A stretch of 64,000 bases of DNA from JAAYZQ01 sp041300865 (lineage in GTDB: Bacteria > Chloroflexota > Anaerolineae > JAAYZQ01): contig JBFYTF010000036.1 of assembly GCA_041300865.1 (NCBI GenBank), positions 1 to 64,000 of the forward strand, given 5' to 3'. Positions 9,147-18,084 of this stretch are shown here, piece after piece. Position numbers and translations under genes: made by a program. Below the pieces are notes generated by a model. It saw nothing but the letters and a program-made list of their open reading frames with translations. It searched no databases and was not told the origin of the DNA. The stretch's first letter is position 1, and the number at the start of each line of letters is the position of its first letter.

Positions 9147-10340
9147 ATGGAAGAGGTGGTTGTTCTGGGGGTAGCGCGCACGCCGTTTGCCGTCTTTGGC
9201 GGCACGCTCAAGGATTTGACCCATCCGGAGCTGGGCGGCATGGCCATCGCCGAGGCCCTGCGCCGGGCGGACGTTCGGCCGGAGGAAGTGGACGAGGTGG
9301 TGCTGGGGGTGAACCTGCCGGGCTCGGACCGGTCGATTGCCCGCCAGGCGGCCCTGCGCGCAGGCATGCCGGACGCGGTGCTGGCGGCTACGGTAGACCG
9401 GGCGTGCTGCTCGTCGCTGACAGCGATCAACCTGGCTTCGCGGGCGCTGCGCCTGGGCGAAGCGCGGGTCTCGGTCGGCGGCGGGACGGAGAACATGAGC
9501 CTGGTGCCCTATTTCGTGCATGCGGCCCGCTGGGGCAACCGGCTGGGAGACATTGTCCTGAAGGATCAACTGGTCATCAGTTGTCCGTGCACCGGCAAGG
9601 CGCGAGCCGTGCAGGCCGGAGAGGAGGCCGTGGCCTACAACATTGGCCGCGAAGAGCAGGACCGCTGGGCTGTGCGCAGTCACCTGCGCTGCGCCGCCGC
9701 CCAGGAATCGGGCTTTTTTCGGTGGGAGACCGTTCCGGTGGAGCTGCCGCAGCGCAAGGGGCCGCCGATCGTCCTGGACAAGGACGAGGGGGTGCGGCCC
9801 GACACGAGCCTGGAGAAACTCGCCCGGCTGCCTACCATCTACAACAGCCCGACCGTCACCGCCGGCAACGCGCCGGGGCTGAGCACGGGTGCGTCGGCGG
9901 TGGTGCTGGCCACGGCGGCCGAAGCGCAGCGCCGGGGCATCCGTCCCCTGGCGACGATCAAGACCTGGGCGATGGCCGCCGGCCACCCCGACAAGCTGGC
10001 GAGCATCCCGGCCGTGGCGGCTGAGAAGGCCCTGCGCCAGGCGGGCATGACGGTCCAGGAGATGGACCTGATCGAGATCAACGAGGCGTTCGCCGCCATG
10101 CCCCTGGTCTCGACCCACATCCTGGGCGGTGGGGACCCCGAGCGAGTCGCGGCCATCCGCGAGAAAACCAACGTAAACGGCGGGGCCATTGCCATCGGCC
10201 ATCCCACCGGAGCAACGGCGGCCCGCCTGGTGATGACGGTCATCTCGGCCCTGCGCAGCCGCGGCGGAGGGTGGGGACTGGTGTCCATCTGCGGCGGGAT
10301 CGGGGAAGGGGAATCTGTGATCGTCCACGTGGACGCCTGA
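9147..10340 (+). CDS. Thiolase, acetyl-CoA acyltransferase type (1)
   Basis: 397 residues. The nucleophilic cysteine lies in DRACCSSLTAINLASRAL, the His region is NVNGGAIAIGHPTGATAARL, and the second active-site cysteine is in SICGGIGEGESV. EINEAFAAMPL is also diagnostic. ATG 9147 follows GGGGAAAGCTAGAGGC. It should cleave a 3-ketoacyl-CoA with CoA to acetyl-CoA or propionyl-CoA plus a shortened acyl-CoA. It is divergent from the second thiolase at 22582, for instance DRACCSS against DRQCGSG, suggesting different acyl substrates. Confidence 0.92.
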   Translation: MEEVVVLGVARTPFAVFGGTLKDLTHPELGGMAIAEALRRADVRPEEVDEVVLGVNLPGSDRSIARQAALRAGMPDAVLAATVDRACCSSLTAINLASRALRLGEARVSVGGGTENMSLVPYFVHAARWGNRLGDIVLKDQLVISCPCTGKARAVQAGEEAVAYNIGREEQDRWAVRSHLRCAAAQESGFFRWETVPVELPQRKGPPIVLDKDEGVRPDTSLEKLARLPTIYNSPTVTAGNAPGLSTGASAVVLATAAEAQRRGIRPLATIKTWAMAAGHPDKLASIPAVAAEKALRQAGMTVQEMDLIEINEAFAAMPLVSTHILGGGDPERVAAIREKTNVNGGAIAIGHPTGATAARLVMTVISALRSRGGGWGLVSICGGIGEGESVIVHVDA

Positions 10341-10366
10341 ATGAACACATCAGCGGAGAGAGCGCC

Positions 10367-11731
10367 ATGAAGACCATACGAATGGGAAACGGGTCGGCCT
10401 ATTGGGGCGACATGCTCGACCCGGCCGTGGACGTCGCGGCCAAGGGTGAGATCGACTACCTTGGCCTGGACCACCTGGCCGAGCTGACGCTGGCCATCCT
10501 GCAGCGATACAAGCAAAAGAACCCGAAACACGGCTTTATCCCGGACCTGATCCACTGGACCGAGACGTTGCTGCCGATCACCCGCGAGAAGGACATCACC
10601 ATGATCACCAATGCCGGCGGGGCCAACCCGGAGGAGGGGGGGCGCCAGGTGATCGAACTGGCCCGGCGCATGGGCTTCCGGGGCCTGAAGGTGGCAACGA
10701 TCAGCGGCGACGACGTGTTCGACAGGCTGGGCGAGCTGGAGGCGGAAGGCGTGCCCTTTCGCAACATGGACACGGGGGAGCAGGGCCTGGACCGCATCCG
10801 CGGGAGCATCGTGGCCGCCAATGCCTACGTCGGCTCGGAAGGGATCTTGGAGGCGCTGGAGGGGGGAGCCGAGTACATCATCGCCGGGCGAATCTCTGAC
10901 GGCGCGCCCTTTGTGGGGGCGTTGATGCACGAGTTTGGCTGGCGCTTTGAAGACCGTGATTGGGACAAGATCGGCGCCGGCATCGTCATCGGCCACCTGC
11001 TGGAGTGCGCCTGTTTCAGCACGGGCGGCGGCTCGAACCAGTGGCGGGAGGCGGTGGATGCCTGGAAGATCGGATTTCCCATTGCCGAGGTCAACGAGAT
11101 CCCCGAGGCCGTCATCACCAAGGCGCCCGGGACCGGCGGGGTCGTGAACCAGTGGACGGTGAAAGAGCAGCTCCTGTACGAGGTGCTCGATCCGCACAAC
11201 TATACCATGCCGGACGGCATCGCCGACCTGGGCGACATCACCGTGCAGGAGGTCGGCGAGAGCCGGGTGCTGGTGAAGGGGTTCCGGGGGAAGCCGCGGC
11301 CCGACACGCTCAAGCTGTGCATCGGCTACAGCGACGGCTGGATTGCGGAAGGACTGCTGCTCTTTTCCTGGCCCGATGCCCTGGAAAAGGCGCAGCGGGC
11401 CGAGGAGATTGTGCGCAAGCGGCTGAAGCATCGCGTGGGGGTGGAGCCGGAGGAGATCCGGTTCGACTATGTGGGGGTCAACGCCCTGCACGGTCCGACC
11501 GCCCCGGCTCTCGACTGTGAGCTGAACGAGGTGGGCCTGCGCGTGGCGGCCAAGATGCGGACGCGGGAGGAGGCCGACCTGGTCCGCCGGGAGGCCACGC
11601 ACCTGTGGACCCTGGGCGGGATCGGGACGGCCTTTGGGGTGCCGTTCCCCATCCGGCCAGTGGTCTCGTTGTGGCCCACCCTGGTACCGAGGGACGCAGT
11701 CAAGACGAAGGTGATGCTGGAAGAGGTGTAG
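10367..11731 (+). CDS. AtuA-family protein, main domain (DUF1446)
   Basis: 454 residues matching the large domain of AtuA (acyclic terpene utilisation protein A): GNGSAYWGDMLDPAVDVA, YLGLDHLAELTLAIL, ITNAGGANPEEGGRQVIELA, YIIAGRISDGAPFVGAL, FSTGGGSNQW and LGGIGTAFGVPFPIRPVVS. AtuA is required for citronellol/geraniol breakdown in pseudomonads, but its biochemical role is unclear. Full-length AtuA proteins carry a short C-terminal domain with an ARSGDKGD motif; here that domain is absent and is encoded separately at 13613. ATG 10367 comes after GGAGAGAGCGCC. The enoyl-CoA hydratase-like gene follows after three bases. Confidence 0.88.
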   Translation: MKTIRMGNGSAYWGDMLDPAVDVAAKGEIDYLGLDHLAELTLAILQRYKQKNPKHGFIPDLIHWTETLLPITREKDITMITNAGGANPEEGGRQVIELARRMGFRGLKVATISGDDVFDRLGELEAEGVPFRNMDTGEQGLDRIRGSIVAANAYVGSEGILEALEGGAEYIIAGRISDGAPFVGALMHEFGWRFEDRDWDKIGAGIVIGHLLECACFSTGGGSNQWREAVDAWKIGFPIAEVNEIPEAVITKAPGTGGVVNQWTVKEQLLYEVLDPHNYTMPDGIADLGDITVQEVGESRVLVKGFRGKPRPDTLKLCIGYSDGWIAEGLLLFSWPDALEKAQRAEEIVRKRLKHRVGVEPEEIRFDYVGVNALHGPTAPALDCELNEVGLRVAAKMRTREEADLVRREATHLWTLGGIGTAFGVPFPIRPVVSLWPTLVPRDAVKTKVMLEEV

Positions 11732-11734
11732 GCC

Positions 11735-12583
11735 ATGAGCGAGAGGGGGCTCGATCCGAGACTTTTGCCCAGCGGGGCCGAGGAGCTGGTCGTGCGCGAG
11801 CGGGTGGGGTACGTGCTGTGGCTGACGCTCAACAACCCGGAGAAGCGAAATGCGATGAGCTATGCCCTGGTCGGGGCGTTGGTCGACGCGCTGCGGGAGG
11901 CGGACGAGGACCGCGATCTGCGCGCCGTGGTCCTGGCCGGGGCCGGCGAGCACTTTAGCGCGGGCGGCGACCTGGAGGAGTTTGCCGGCGAGCTCAGGCT
12001 GCCGGCGGTCCGGCACTGGCAGTCGGCCGACCCGTGGATCGACCTCTTTCGCCTCGTGCGCGGCTTGCGCGTGCCGGCCATCGCGGCGGTGCAGGGCTAC
12101 GCCCTGGCGGGCGGGTGTGGCCTGGTGGCGGCGTGCGACCTGGCCGTGGCCGCCGCCGACGCCAAGTTGGGGACGACCGAGATCCGGATCGGCCTGTTCC
12201 CGATGATTGTCCTGCCGGCGCTGCGCCGCGCTGTGGGCGAGCGCAAGGCGCTGGAGATGGCCCTGACGGGCCGGATCTATAGCGCCGAAGAGGCGTTGGG
12301 CATGCGGTTGGTCAACCAGGTGGTGCCGGCCGAGCGGCTGCCCTCCGCGGCGATGGACCTGGCGGCCAGCATCGCCGAGAAGGGGCCCGCGGCGACGAGC
12401 ATGGGCAAGCACCTGTTTTACGCCACGGCCGACATGGGCTACGACGAGGCGCTCGACTTTGCGCGCAGCATCCGCGCCGTCTACATGGTGGGCGAGGACG
12501 TCGCCGAGGGTGTGGACGCCTTTGTCCACAAACGCAAACCAAACTGGGCACGAGGAGATCAAGATGCCGGATCGTTACTTTGA
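11735..12583 (+). CDS. Crotonase-family protein (enoyl-CoA hydratase/isomerase type)
   Basis: 282 residues with the crotonase fold. The oxyanion loops are HFSAGGDLEEF and YALAGGCGLVAACDLAVA, followed by AKLGTTEIRIGLFP. In the mammalian enoyl-CoA hydratase the two catalytic glutamates are Glu144 and Glu164; here the first position is glycine (GGCG) while the second is kept (TTE). A plain hydratase mechanism is therefore doubtful, and an isomerase, hydrolase or ring-related activity is possible. It overlaps the next gene by 20 bases, so the two are translationally linked. AtuE-like hydratases occupy a similar place in terpene operons. Confidence 0.87.
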   Translation: MSERGLDPRLLPSGAEELVVRERVGYVLWLTLNNPEKRNAMSYALVGALVDALREADEDRDLRAVVLAGAGEHFSAGGDLEEFAGELRLPAVRHWQSADPWIDLFRLVRGLRVPAIAAVQGYALAGGCGLVAACDLAVAAADAKLGTTEIRIGLFPMIVLPALRRAVGERKALEMALTGRIYSAEEALGMRLVNQVVPAERLPSAAMDLAASIAEKGPAATSMGKHLFYATADMGYDEALDFARSIRAVYMVGEDVAEGVDAFVHKRKPNWARGDQDAGSLL

Positions 12584-13007
12584 CGAGATCGAGATCGGGC
12601 AGAGATGGGTGACAAAGGGCCGAACCATTACCGAGGCAGACGTCGTCAACTTTGCCTATCTGAGCGGCGACTGGCATTCGATCCACACCGACCAGGAGTA
12701 CGCAGCCGGCACCACCTTTGGCCAGCGCATCGCCCATGGCTTCCTGGTGCTGTCGATTGCCACCGGCATGGTGCCGGCCAAACGCGAGACGGTGCTGGCG
12801 CTGTACGGACTGGACCGGGTGCGGTTCACCGCGCCGGTGTTCATGGGAGATACGGTCCACCTGCAGATGGAGGCCGTGGAGAAGAAGGAGCGTGACGAAG
12901 GCACCGGCGTGGTGACGTTCGACTTCCAGGTGGTCAACCAACACGGCAAGGCGGTCATCGCGTGCTCGTACAAGCTGTGGATGAGCAAGCGGCCGGGCCG
13001 GTCGTAG
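12564..13007 (+). CDS. MaoC-like (R)-specific hydratase, hot-dog fold
   Basis: 147 residues. The hydratase-2 motif is present in the form FAYLSGDWHSIHTDQEYA: the catalytic aspartate and histidine are kept, while the usual Asn-Pro between them is His-Ser. GTTFGQRIAHGFLVLS is the second family signature, and VRFTAPVFMGDTVHLQ the third. The start at 12564 lies within the 3' end of the crotonase gene and has GAGGAGATCAAG in front. It probably hydrates a trans-2-enoyl-CoA, complementing or replacing the altered crotonase. Confidence 0.9.
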   Translation: MPDRYFDEIEIGQRWVTKGRTITEADVVNFAYLSGDWHSIHTDQEYAAGTTFGQRIAHGFLVLSIATGMVPAKRETVLALYGLDRVRFTAPVFMGDTVHLQMEAVEKKERDEGTGVVTFDFQVVNQHGKAVIACSYKLWMSKRPGRS

Positions 13008-13024
13008 GGGGCGAGAGGAAGCAG

Positions 13025-13519
13025 ATGGGACACCGCGAATTCATCGAGTCGAGCCAGGAAATGGAGCAGATCCTCCGGGAGGAGACGATTGGCTACCTGG
13101 GGTTGTCGGTCGACGACCGGCCCTACGTCGTGCCGCTCAACTATGGGTACCTGGAGGGCAGGATCCTGTTTCATTGCGCGCTCACGGGCAAGAAGCTGGA
13201 GCACATCCGGGCCAACCCACACGTCTGTTTCAGCGTGGGAAGGCAGCAAGGCCAGGTCCAGCGACACGCCGGCGGCAACCCGTGCCACGTGGATAGCGAC
13301 AGCGTCATCTGCTACGGCACGGCGCGGATCCTGGACGACGTCGCCGAGCGCCAGGCCGCGCTGAATGCGTTCAACCGCTGTTTCCGTCCCGACGCCGCGG
13401 TCATTTCTGTGGAGGAAGCATCCCGCTGCGGGGTTGTGGAGATCCAGATCTCCGAGATGACCGGGCGGCAGGAGCGCCAGGAGGATCGCCGGCGCACCTA
13501 CTGGCGTCACACCTTTTGA
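13025..13519 (+). CDS. Pyridoxamine 5'-phosphate oxidase-like flavin-binding protein
   Basis: 164 residues with the FMN-binding split barrel of the NimA/PNPOx-like group: IGYLGLSVDDRPYVVPLNYGY, RILFHCALTGKKLEHIRANP and VCFSV, then VICYGTARILDDV. Such proteins bind FMN, F420 or heme and include nitroimidazole reductases. It carries a cysteine- and histidine-bearing insert (HAGGNPCHVDSD). No membrane segment. Its role in an acyl-CoA pathway is unclear; electron transfer or protection are guesses. Confidence 0.82.
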   Translation: MGHREFIESSQEMEQILREETIGYLGLSVDDRPYVVPLNYGYLEGRILFHCALTGKKLEHIRANPHVCFSVGRQQGQVQRHAGGNPCHVDSDSVICYGTARILDDVAERQAALNAFNRCFRPDAAVISVEEASRCGVVEIQISEMTGRQERQEDRRRTYWRHTF

Positions 13520-13612
13520 GGCGAGTGCGTACCTCCACGCGTCTTTTTTGAAACAAGCCCGAAAGCAAGACCAAGCGACTTCAGAAGTCGTATCTAACAC
13601 TGTCGAGGTACT

Positions 13613-13936
13613 ATGAGCAGCAAACAGCTTCGTGAATTGGCCTTTGCCCGGTCCGGGGACAAGGGTGACGTGTGCAACGTCGGTCTGCTGGCGTTTGACG
13701 ATCGATGCTACGAGATCCTCGTCCGCGAAGTCACGGCGGAGCGGATCAAGGCCCATTTTGGCGAGATGGTCAAAGGGCAGGTGGAGATCTATCCGCTGCC
13801 CAAGGTCAATGCGCTGGAGATTGTGCTCCGCAATGCGTTGGGCGGGGGGGCGACGCGCACGCTGCTCTTTGACCAGACTGGGAAGTCGATGTCCACCTCG
13901 CTGCTGCGAATGAGGGTCCCCGTGCCGGAGGAGTAG
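13613..13936 (+). CDS. Detached AtuA C-terminal domain (ferredoxin-like fold)
   Basis: 107 residues. ELAFARSGDKGDVCNVGLLA is the signature of the small C-terminal domain of AtuA proteins, followed by VNALEIVLRNALGGGATRTL. In many bacteria this is fused to the large AtuA domain; here the two are split and separated by three genes (crotonase, MaoC, flavin protein). The 93 bases before it hold a short inverted repeat (ACTTC/GAAGT) but no obvious promoter. It very likely forms a complex with the product of the gene at 10367 (inference). Confidence 0.85.
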   Translation: MSSKQLRELAFARSGDKGDVCNVGLLAFDDRCYEILVREVTAERIKAHFGEMVKGQVEIYPLPKVNALEIVLRNALGGGATRTLLFDQTGKSMSTSLLRMRVPVPEE

Positions 13937-14003
13937 AGGGCTCACACAGAGACCTTCGCCCAGCAGGGGAGCTCAGCAGGTGCAGTGGGAGGGATAGAAG
14001 CTA

Positions 14004-17000
14004 ATGTTTCGTAAAGTGTTGATCGCCAACCGCGGAGAGATTGCGGTCCGGATCGTGCGCGCCTGCCGGGAGCTGGGGGTGCAGACCGTGGCCGTCTACT
14101 CCGAAGCCGACCGGGGCGCGCTGCACGTGCGCTACGCGGATGAGGCCCGGCCCATTGGGCCGGCCCCGTCGCGCGACAGCTACCTGCGCATTGACCGGAT
14201 CCTCGAGGCAGCACAGGAAAGCGGCGCCGAGGCCATTCACCCCGGCTATGGCTTCCTGGCCGAGAACCCCCGATTCGCCGCTGCCTGCGGAGGAGCCGGG
14301 ATTGCCTTCATCGGCCCGCCGGCAAGCGCCATGGCGGCCATGGGCGACAAGGTGATGGCGCGGCGGCTGATGCAGCAAGCGGGGGTGCCGGTGATCCCGG
14401 GCACGGAGCACGGCCTGGACGATCCCGCGCTGTTGAGCGACGCGGCCCGGATCGGTTTTCCGCTGTTCATCAAGGCGGCCGCCGGCGGCGGGGGTCGAGG
14501 GATGCGCCTCGTGCGGGACCCGGGCGAGCTGCTCAGCTCATTGGGGTCGGCCCGCGGCGAGGCGCTGAGCGCGTTCGGGGACGACCGGGTTTACCTGGAG
14601 AAGGCGATCGAGCGCCCGCACCACATCGAGGTCCAGATCCTGGCGGACCGGCATGGCCACACGATTCACCTGGGGGAGCGGGAATGCTCGGTCCAGCGCC
14701 GGCACCAGAAGCTGATCGAAGAATCTCCTTCGCCGACCGTGAGCGGCGAGCTGCGGCAGCGCATGGGCGAGATCGCCGTGCGGGCGGCGGCGGCGGCCGG
14801 GTACGTCAACGCCGGGACGGTCGAGTTCCTGGTGGACCAGGAAGGGGGGTTCTACTTCCTGGAGATGAACGCGCGGCTGCAGGTGGAGCACCCGGTCACC
14901 GAGAGCGTGACCGGGATGGACATCGTGGTCGAGCAACTGCGGATCGCCGCGGGAGAGCCGCTGCGCTACCGGCAGGACGAGATCCGGCCGCGCGGGTGGG
15001 CGATCGAGTGCCGGATCACGGCGGAGGATCCGGCGAACGACTTTGTGCCGCACAGCGGCCAAATCACCGGGCTCGTCCAGCCCGGTGGGCCGGGGGTGCG
15101 GGTGGACAGCGGGCTGTATGAGGGCTGTGCCGTTTCGCCGCATTATGACTCGCTCCTGGCCAAGCTGATCACCTGGGGGGAGACGCGAGACGAGGCGATC
15201 CGGCGGATGCGCCGGGCGCTGGGGGAGTACCGGATCATCGGCGTTCCGACCTCGCTCCCGTTTCACCGGCAGGTGATGGAGGCGCCCAGTTTTGTCGAGG
15301 GCCGGTACGACACGTCCTTCCTGGACCGATTTGTGATGGGCGGGGAGGAGAACCAGGAACGCGAGGAAGCGGCCGTCCTGGCGGCCGCGCTGGTGCATCA
15401 CCGGCAGGGTGCCGGGCGCTCATCGCCCGGCGGCGATGGGAAGGCCGGCCTGCAGGCGAGCCCGGCCGCGCAACGGCCAGGCCAGACGCCGGAGCCCAAG
15501 CCCGTGCCGCGCGGCGAGAGCAAGCGGGAAGACGGCCGGGCCCTGCCCCCGCAGCACGTCGAGCTGCTGGAGCGGATCGAGAAGCTCAAGAAGGGGGGAG
15601 CCGAGAAGTACCACGAGCGGCTGGCCCAGGAGGGCAAGTGGTTTGCCCGGGACCGGATCGACTATATGCTCGATCCCGGCTCGTTCGTGGAGGACGGCCT
15701 GTTCGCCCGTTTTAGCGAAGACCAGCCGGCCGACGCGATGATTGTCGGCATCGGCTCGATCGAGGGCCGGAAGGTGGCGGTCATCGCCAACGACTACACA
15801 GTCAAGGCGGGGACCTGGGGGCGGCTGGGCTACAAGAAGATGACTTACATGCAGCGCAAGGCCGACGAGCTGGGGATCCCGCTGCTGTACCTGATCGACT
15901 CGGCCGGCGCCCGGATCGACGACCAACACCACTGCTATGCCGGGCGGGACGCCTGGGGCAACATCTTTTACAACCAGATCATCTTTTCGGGGCGCATCCC
16001 GCAGATCTGCATTCTGTTTGGCCCTTCGCCGGCGGGATCGGCCTACGTACCGGCGCTGTGTGACGTGACGATCATGGTGGACAAGAACGCCACGGTGTAC
16101 ATGGGCTCGCCGCGCATGGCCGAGATGGCCATCGGCGAGAAGGTGACGCTGGAGGAGATGGGCGGCGCCCGGATGCACTGCGAGGTCAGCGGCCTGGGCG
16201 ACATGCTGGTGTTTGACGACCAAGAGGCGATGGACGCGGCGCTCAAGTACCTGTCCTTCTTCCCGCAGAACTGGCGGGACAAGCCGCCCGCCTGCGAGGC
16301 CGTGGACCCGGTGCTGGGCAGGCCGATCGAGGAAATAGTGCCTGCGCGGGAGAGCATCCCGTTCGACATGGTCGAGTTCATCGAGGCGCTGATCGACGAA
16401 GGAAGCTGGTGGGAGTACAAGAAGCTCTTTGCGCCCGAGATGATCACCGGCCTGGCCCGGCTAGGGGGGCGGCCGGTGGGGATACTGGCCAACCAGTCGC
16501 TGGTCAAGGCGGGGGTCATCTTTCCCGACTCGTCCGACAAGGCGGCACGCTTCATCTGGATGTGCAATGCCTTCAACATCCCGCTGTTGTTCCTGAACGA
16601 CATCGCCGGCTTTATGATCGGCACCCAGGTGGAGCGGCAGGGGATCATCCGCCATGGGGCCAAGTTCCTGTACGCGATCTCGGAATCGAACGTGCCGCGG
16701 ATCTGCGTCATCGTGCGCAAGGCCTACGGGGGTGGGTACCTGGCCATGTCGGGCGCGCCGATCAACCCCGATGCTGTCCTCGCCCTGCCGACGGCCAAGC
16801 CAGCGCTGATGGGGCCGGCGGCGGCGATCAACGCCATCTACTACAACAAGATCATGGAGCTCCCACCCGAAGAGCGCCCCGCCTACATCCAGGCCAAGCA
16901 GGATGAATACGAGGACAAGATCGATCCGTATGCCATGGCCAGCGAGTTTTTCTTCGAGGCGGTGATCCCCGCGACACAACTACGGGAAGAGCTGATCGCG

Positions 17001-17069
17001 CGCTTTGAGAACTATGCTCTGCGCGAGGCCAAGGGGATCGAGCGGCGCTGTGGCATCATCCCCGGATAA
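14004..17069 (+). CDS. Fused biotin carboxylase-carboxyltransferase of an acyl-CoA carboxylase
   Basis: 1021 residues. Positions about 1-450 are a biotin carboxylase: FRKVLIANRGEIAVRIVRA, the ATP-grasp glycine loop KAAAGGGGRGMRLV, and EMNARLQVEHPVTE. A proline- and glycine-rich linker runs about 455-515. From about 520 to the end lies a complete carboxyltransferase with both crotonase-like halves: LLERIEKLKKGGAEKYHE, RIDYMLDPGSFVEDG, GPSPAGSAYVPALCD, then FLNDIAGFMIGTQVE, RKAYGGGYLAMSG. Usually these are separate subunits, as in geranyl-, methylcrotonyl- and propionyl-CoA carboxylase. No biotin-carrier domain is in the chain; it comes from the next gene. It should carboxylate an acyl-CoA with bicarbonate and ATP; the substrate could be propionyl-CoA or a branched enoyl-CoA. 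Confidence 0.9.
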   Translation: MFRKVLIANRGEIAVRIVRACRELGVQTVAVYSEADRGALHVRYADEARPIGPAPSRDSYLRIDRILEAAQESGAEAIHPGYGFLAENPRFAAACGGAGIAFIGPPASAMAAMGDKVMARRLMQQAGVPVIPGTEHGLDDPALLSDAARIGFPLFIKAAAGGGGRGMRLVRDPGELLSSLGSARGEALSAFGDDRVYLEKAIERPHHIEVQILADRHGHTIHLGERECSVQRRHQKLIEESPSPTVSGELRQRMGEIAVRAAAAAGYVNAGTVEFLVDQEGGFYFLEMNARLQVEHPVTESVTGMDIVVEQLRIAAGEPLRYRQDEIRPRGWAIECRITAEDPANDFVPHSGQITGLVQPGGPGVRVDSGLYEGCAVSPHYDSLLAKLITWGETRDEAIRRMRRALGEYRIIGVPTSLPFHRQVMEAPSFVEGRYDTSFLDRFVMGGEENQEREEAAVLAAALVHHRQGAGRSSPGGDGKAGLQASPAAQRPGQTPEPKPVPRGESKREDGRALPPQHVELLERIEKLKKGGAEKYHERLAQEGKWFARDRIDYMLDPGSFVEDGLFARFSEDQPADAMIVGIGSIEGRKVAVIANDYTVKAGTWGRLGYKKMTYMQRKADELGIPLLYLIDSAGARIDDQHHCYAGRDAWGNIFYNQIIFSGRIPQICILFGPSPAGSAYVPALCDVTIMVDKNATVYMGSPRMAEMAIGEKVTLEEMGGARMHCEVSGLGDMLVFDDQEAMDAALKYLSFFPQNWRDKPPACEAVDPVLGRPIEEIVPARESIPFDMVEFIEALIDEGSWWEYKKLFAPEMITGLARLGGRPVGILANQSLVKAGVIFPDSSDKAARFIWMCNAFNIPLLFLNDIAGFMIGTQVERQGIIRHGAKFLYAISESNVPRICVIVRKAYGGGYLAMSGAPINPDAVLALPTAKPALMGPAAAINAIYYNKIMELPPEERPAYIQAKQDEYEDKIDPYAMASEFFFEAVIPATQLREELIARFENYALREAKGIERRCGIIPG

Positions 17070-17090
17070 GGCGAGGCCGGCGGAAGGACA

Positions 17091-17684
17091 ATGAGGGATA
17101 GAGCAATGGCAGTTGGCTCCACGAGCAAGGTCGAATCCACGTACCTCGTCGCGCACGGCGAGAGGGAGTACCGCGTGGGCGTCGGACCCGACGGCGCGGT
17201 CACGCTGAACCAGGTGGCCTGCGAGGTGCACCTGGAGAGCATTGACGGCGCAAGCCTTTTCTCCTTGCTGGTCGGCGGTAAATCGTACGAGGCTTTTGTG
17301 GAAGCCGAGGAGGGCAAGTACTCGGTCACGGTCGAAGGCGAGCGCTACCGGCTCCGGGTGGCGGCCGAGCCGGGTACCGGGCGCGGCGGCCCCGCTGCCC
17401 GGGATCGCGCGGAGGCCAGGATGCCCATGGGAGCCGGCCCCCCGGCCGGCGGCCTGGCCGCCGGGGCGGCGATCAGCCCCATGACCGGGGTGTTGGTGGA
17501 GCTGCTCGTCGCCGAAGGGCAGCCGGTCAAGGCCGGCGATGGGGTGGCGATCCTGGAAGCGATGAAGACGAGGAACGTGATCCGTGCCCCGCGAGACGGC
17601 GTGGTGCGGAAGGTGCAGGTGACCGTCGGCCAGACGATCCGCATGGACCATGTTATCCTGTACGTCGATGCCCCCGCAGACTGA
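17091..17684 (+). CDS. Biotin carboxyl carrier subunit of the acyl-CoA carboxylase
   Basis: 197 residues (or 192 if translation begins at the second ATG, 17106; both have a purine-rich ribosome site). The N-terminal hundred residues are beta-rich (YLVAHGEREYRVGV, SLLVGGKSYEAFVEAEEG) and resemble the domain that docks biotin carriers onto carboxylases. A Gly/Ala/Pro hinge leads to a biotinyl domain with ISPMTGVLVELLVAEGQPV and EAMKT, the lysine (about 159) being the biotin site; the usual motif is AMKM. It follows the fused carboxylase by 21 bases, its evident partner. Confidence 0.9.
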   Translation: MRDRAMAVGSTSKVESTYLVAHGEREYRVGVGPDGAVTLNQVACEVHLESIDGASLFSLLVGGKSYEAFVEAEEGKYSVTVEGERYRLRVAAEPGTGRGGPAARDRAEARMPMGAGPPAGGLAAGAAISPMTGVLVELLVAEGQPVKAGDGVAILEAMKTRNVIRAPRDGVVRKVQVTVGQTIRMDHVILYVDAPAD

Positions 17685-17718
17685 CCGGCCCGGGCTCGAA
17701 CACAGGGAAAGGGTGACG

Positions 17719-18084
17719 ATGCTCATTCGACTAGAAGACCGGCCGGAAATCCGGGAAGAAGGCTACCCACTGGTGATGAAGACGGCGATCAACCGGGCAG
17801 AGCACAGCCAGGATATCAGCATCACCTGGGTCAAGATCTGGGGCCATCATCAACGGATGGTGTGCGACGTGAGCGACCGCCCGTACTATATCATCGAGGG
17901 GGAGGGCACGTTCCAGGTGGGCGAGGGCGAGCCGTTTGCGGTCGCCGGCGGCGACCTGGTCTACATCCCGCGGGGCGTGCCGTACGAGTTCAGCGGGCAC
18001 ATGAGCTACCTGGTGATGAACGGCCCGGCTTTTCTGCCGGGCTCTGACCAGGTCATCGAAGAGAGGCGGCTGCCGCAGCCATGA
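17719..18084 (+). CDS. Small cupin-domain protein
   Basis: 121 residues forming one double-stranded beta-helix. IIEGEGTFQVGEGEP and GDLVYIPRGVPYEFSG are cupin motifs 1 and 2, but the metal-binding histidines of motif 1 are missing, so an enzyme is uncertain. ATG 17719 follows AGGGTGACG. The stop overlaps the start of the next SDR as ATGA, so the two are coupled. It could be a sensor, an isomerase subunit or a substrate-binding helper. Confidence 0.8.
   Translation: MLIRLEDRPEIREEGYPLVMKTAINRAEHSQDISITWVKIWGHHQRMVCDVSDRPYYIIEGEGTFQVGEGEPFAVAGGDLVYIPRGVPYEFSGHMSYLVMNGPAFLPGSDQVIEERRLPQP

Noticed and set aside
9839..12562. 907-codon open frame on the minus strand opposite thiolase, AtuA and crotonase genes
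   Set aside because: It is a shadow of GC-rich plus-strand coding; the product is rich in Arg, His, Gly and Pro and matches no family, while the plus strand gives clear enzymes.
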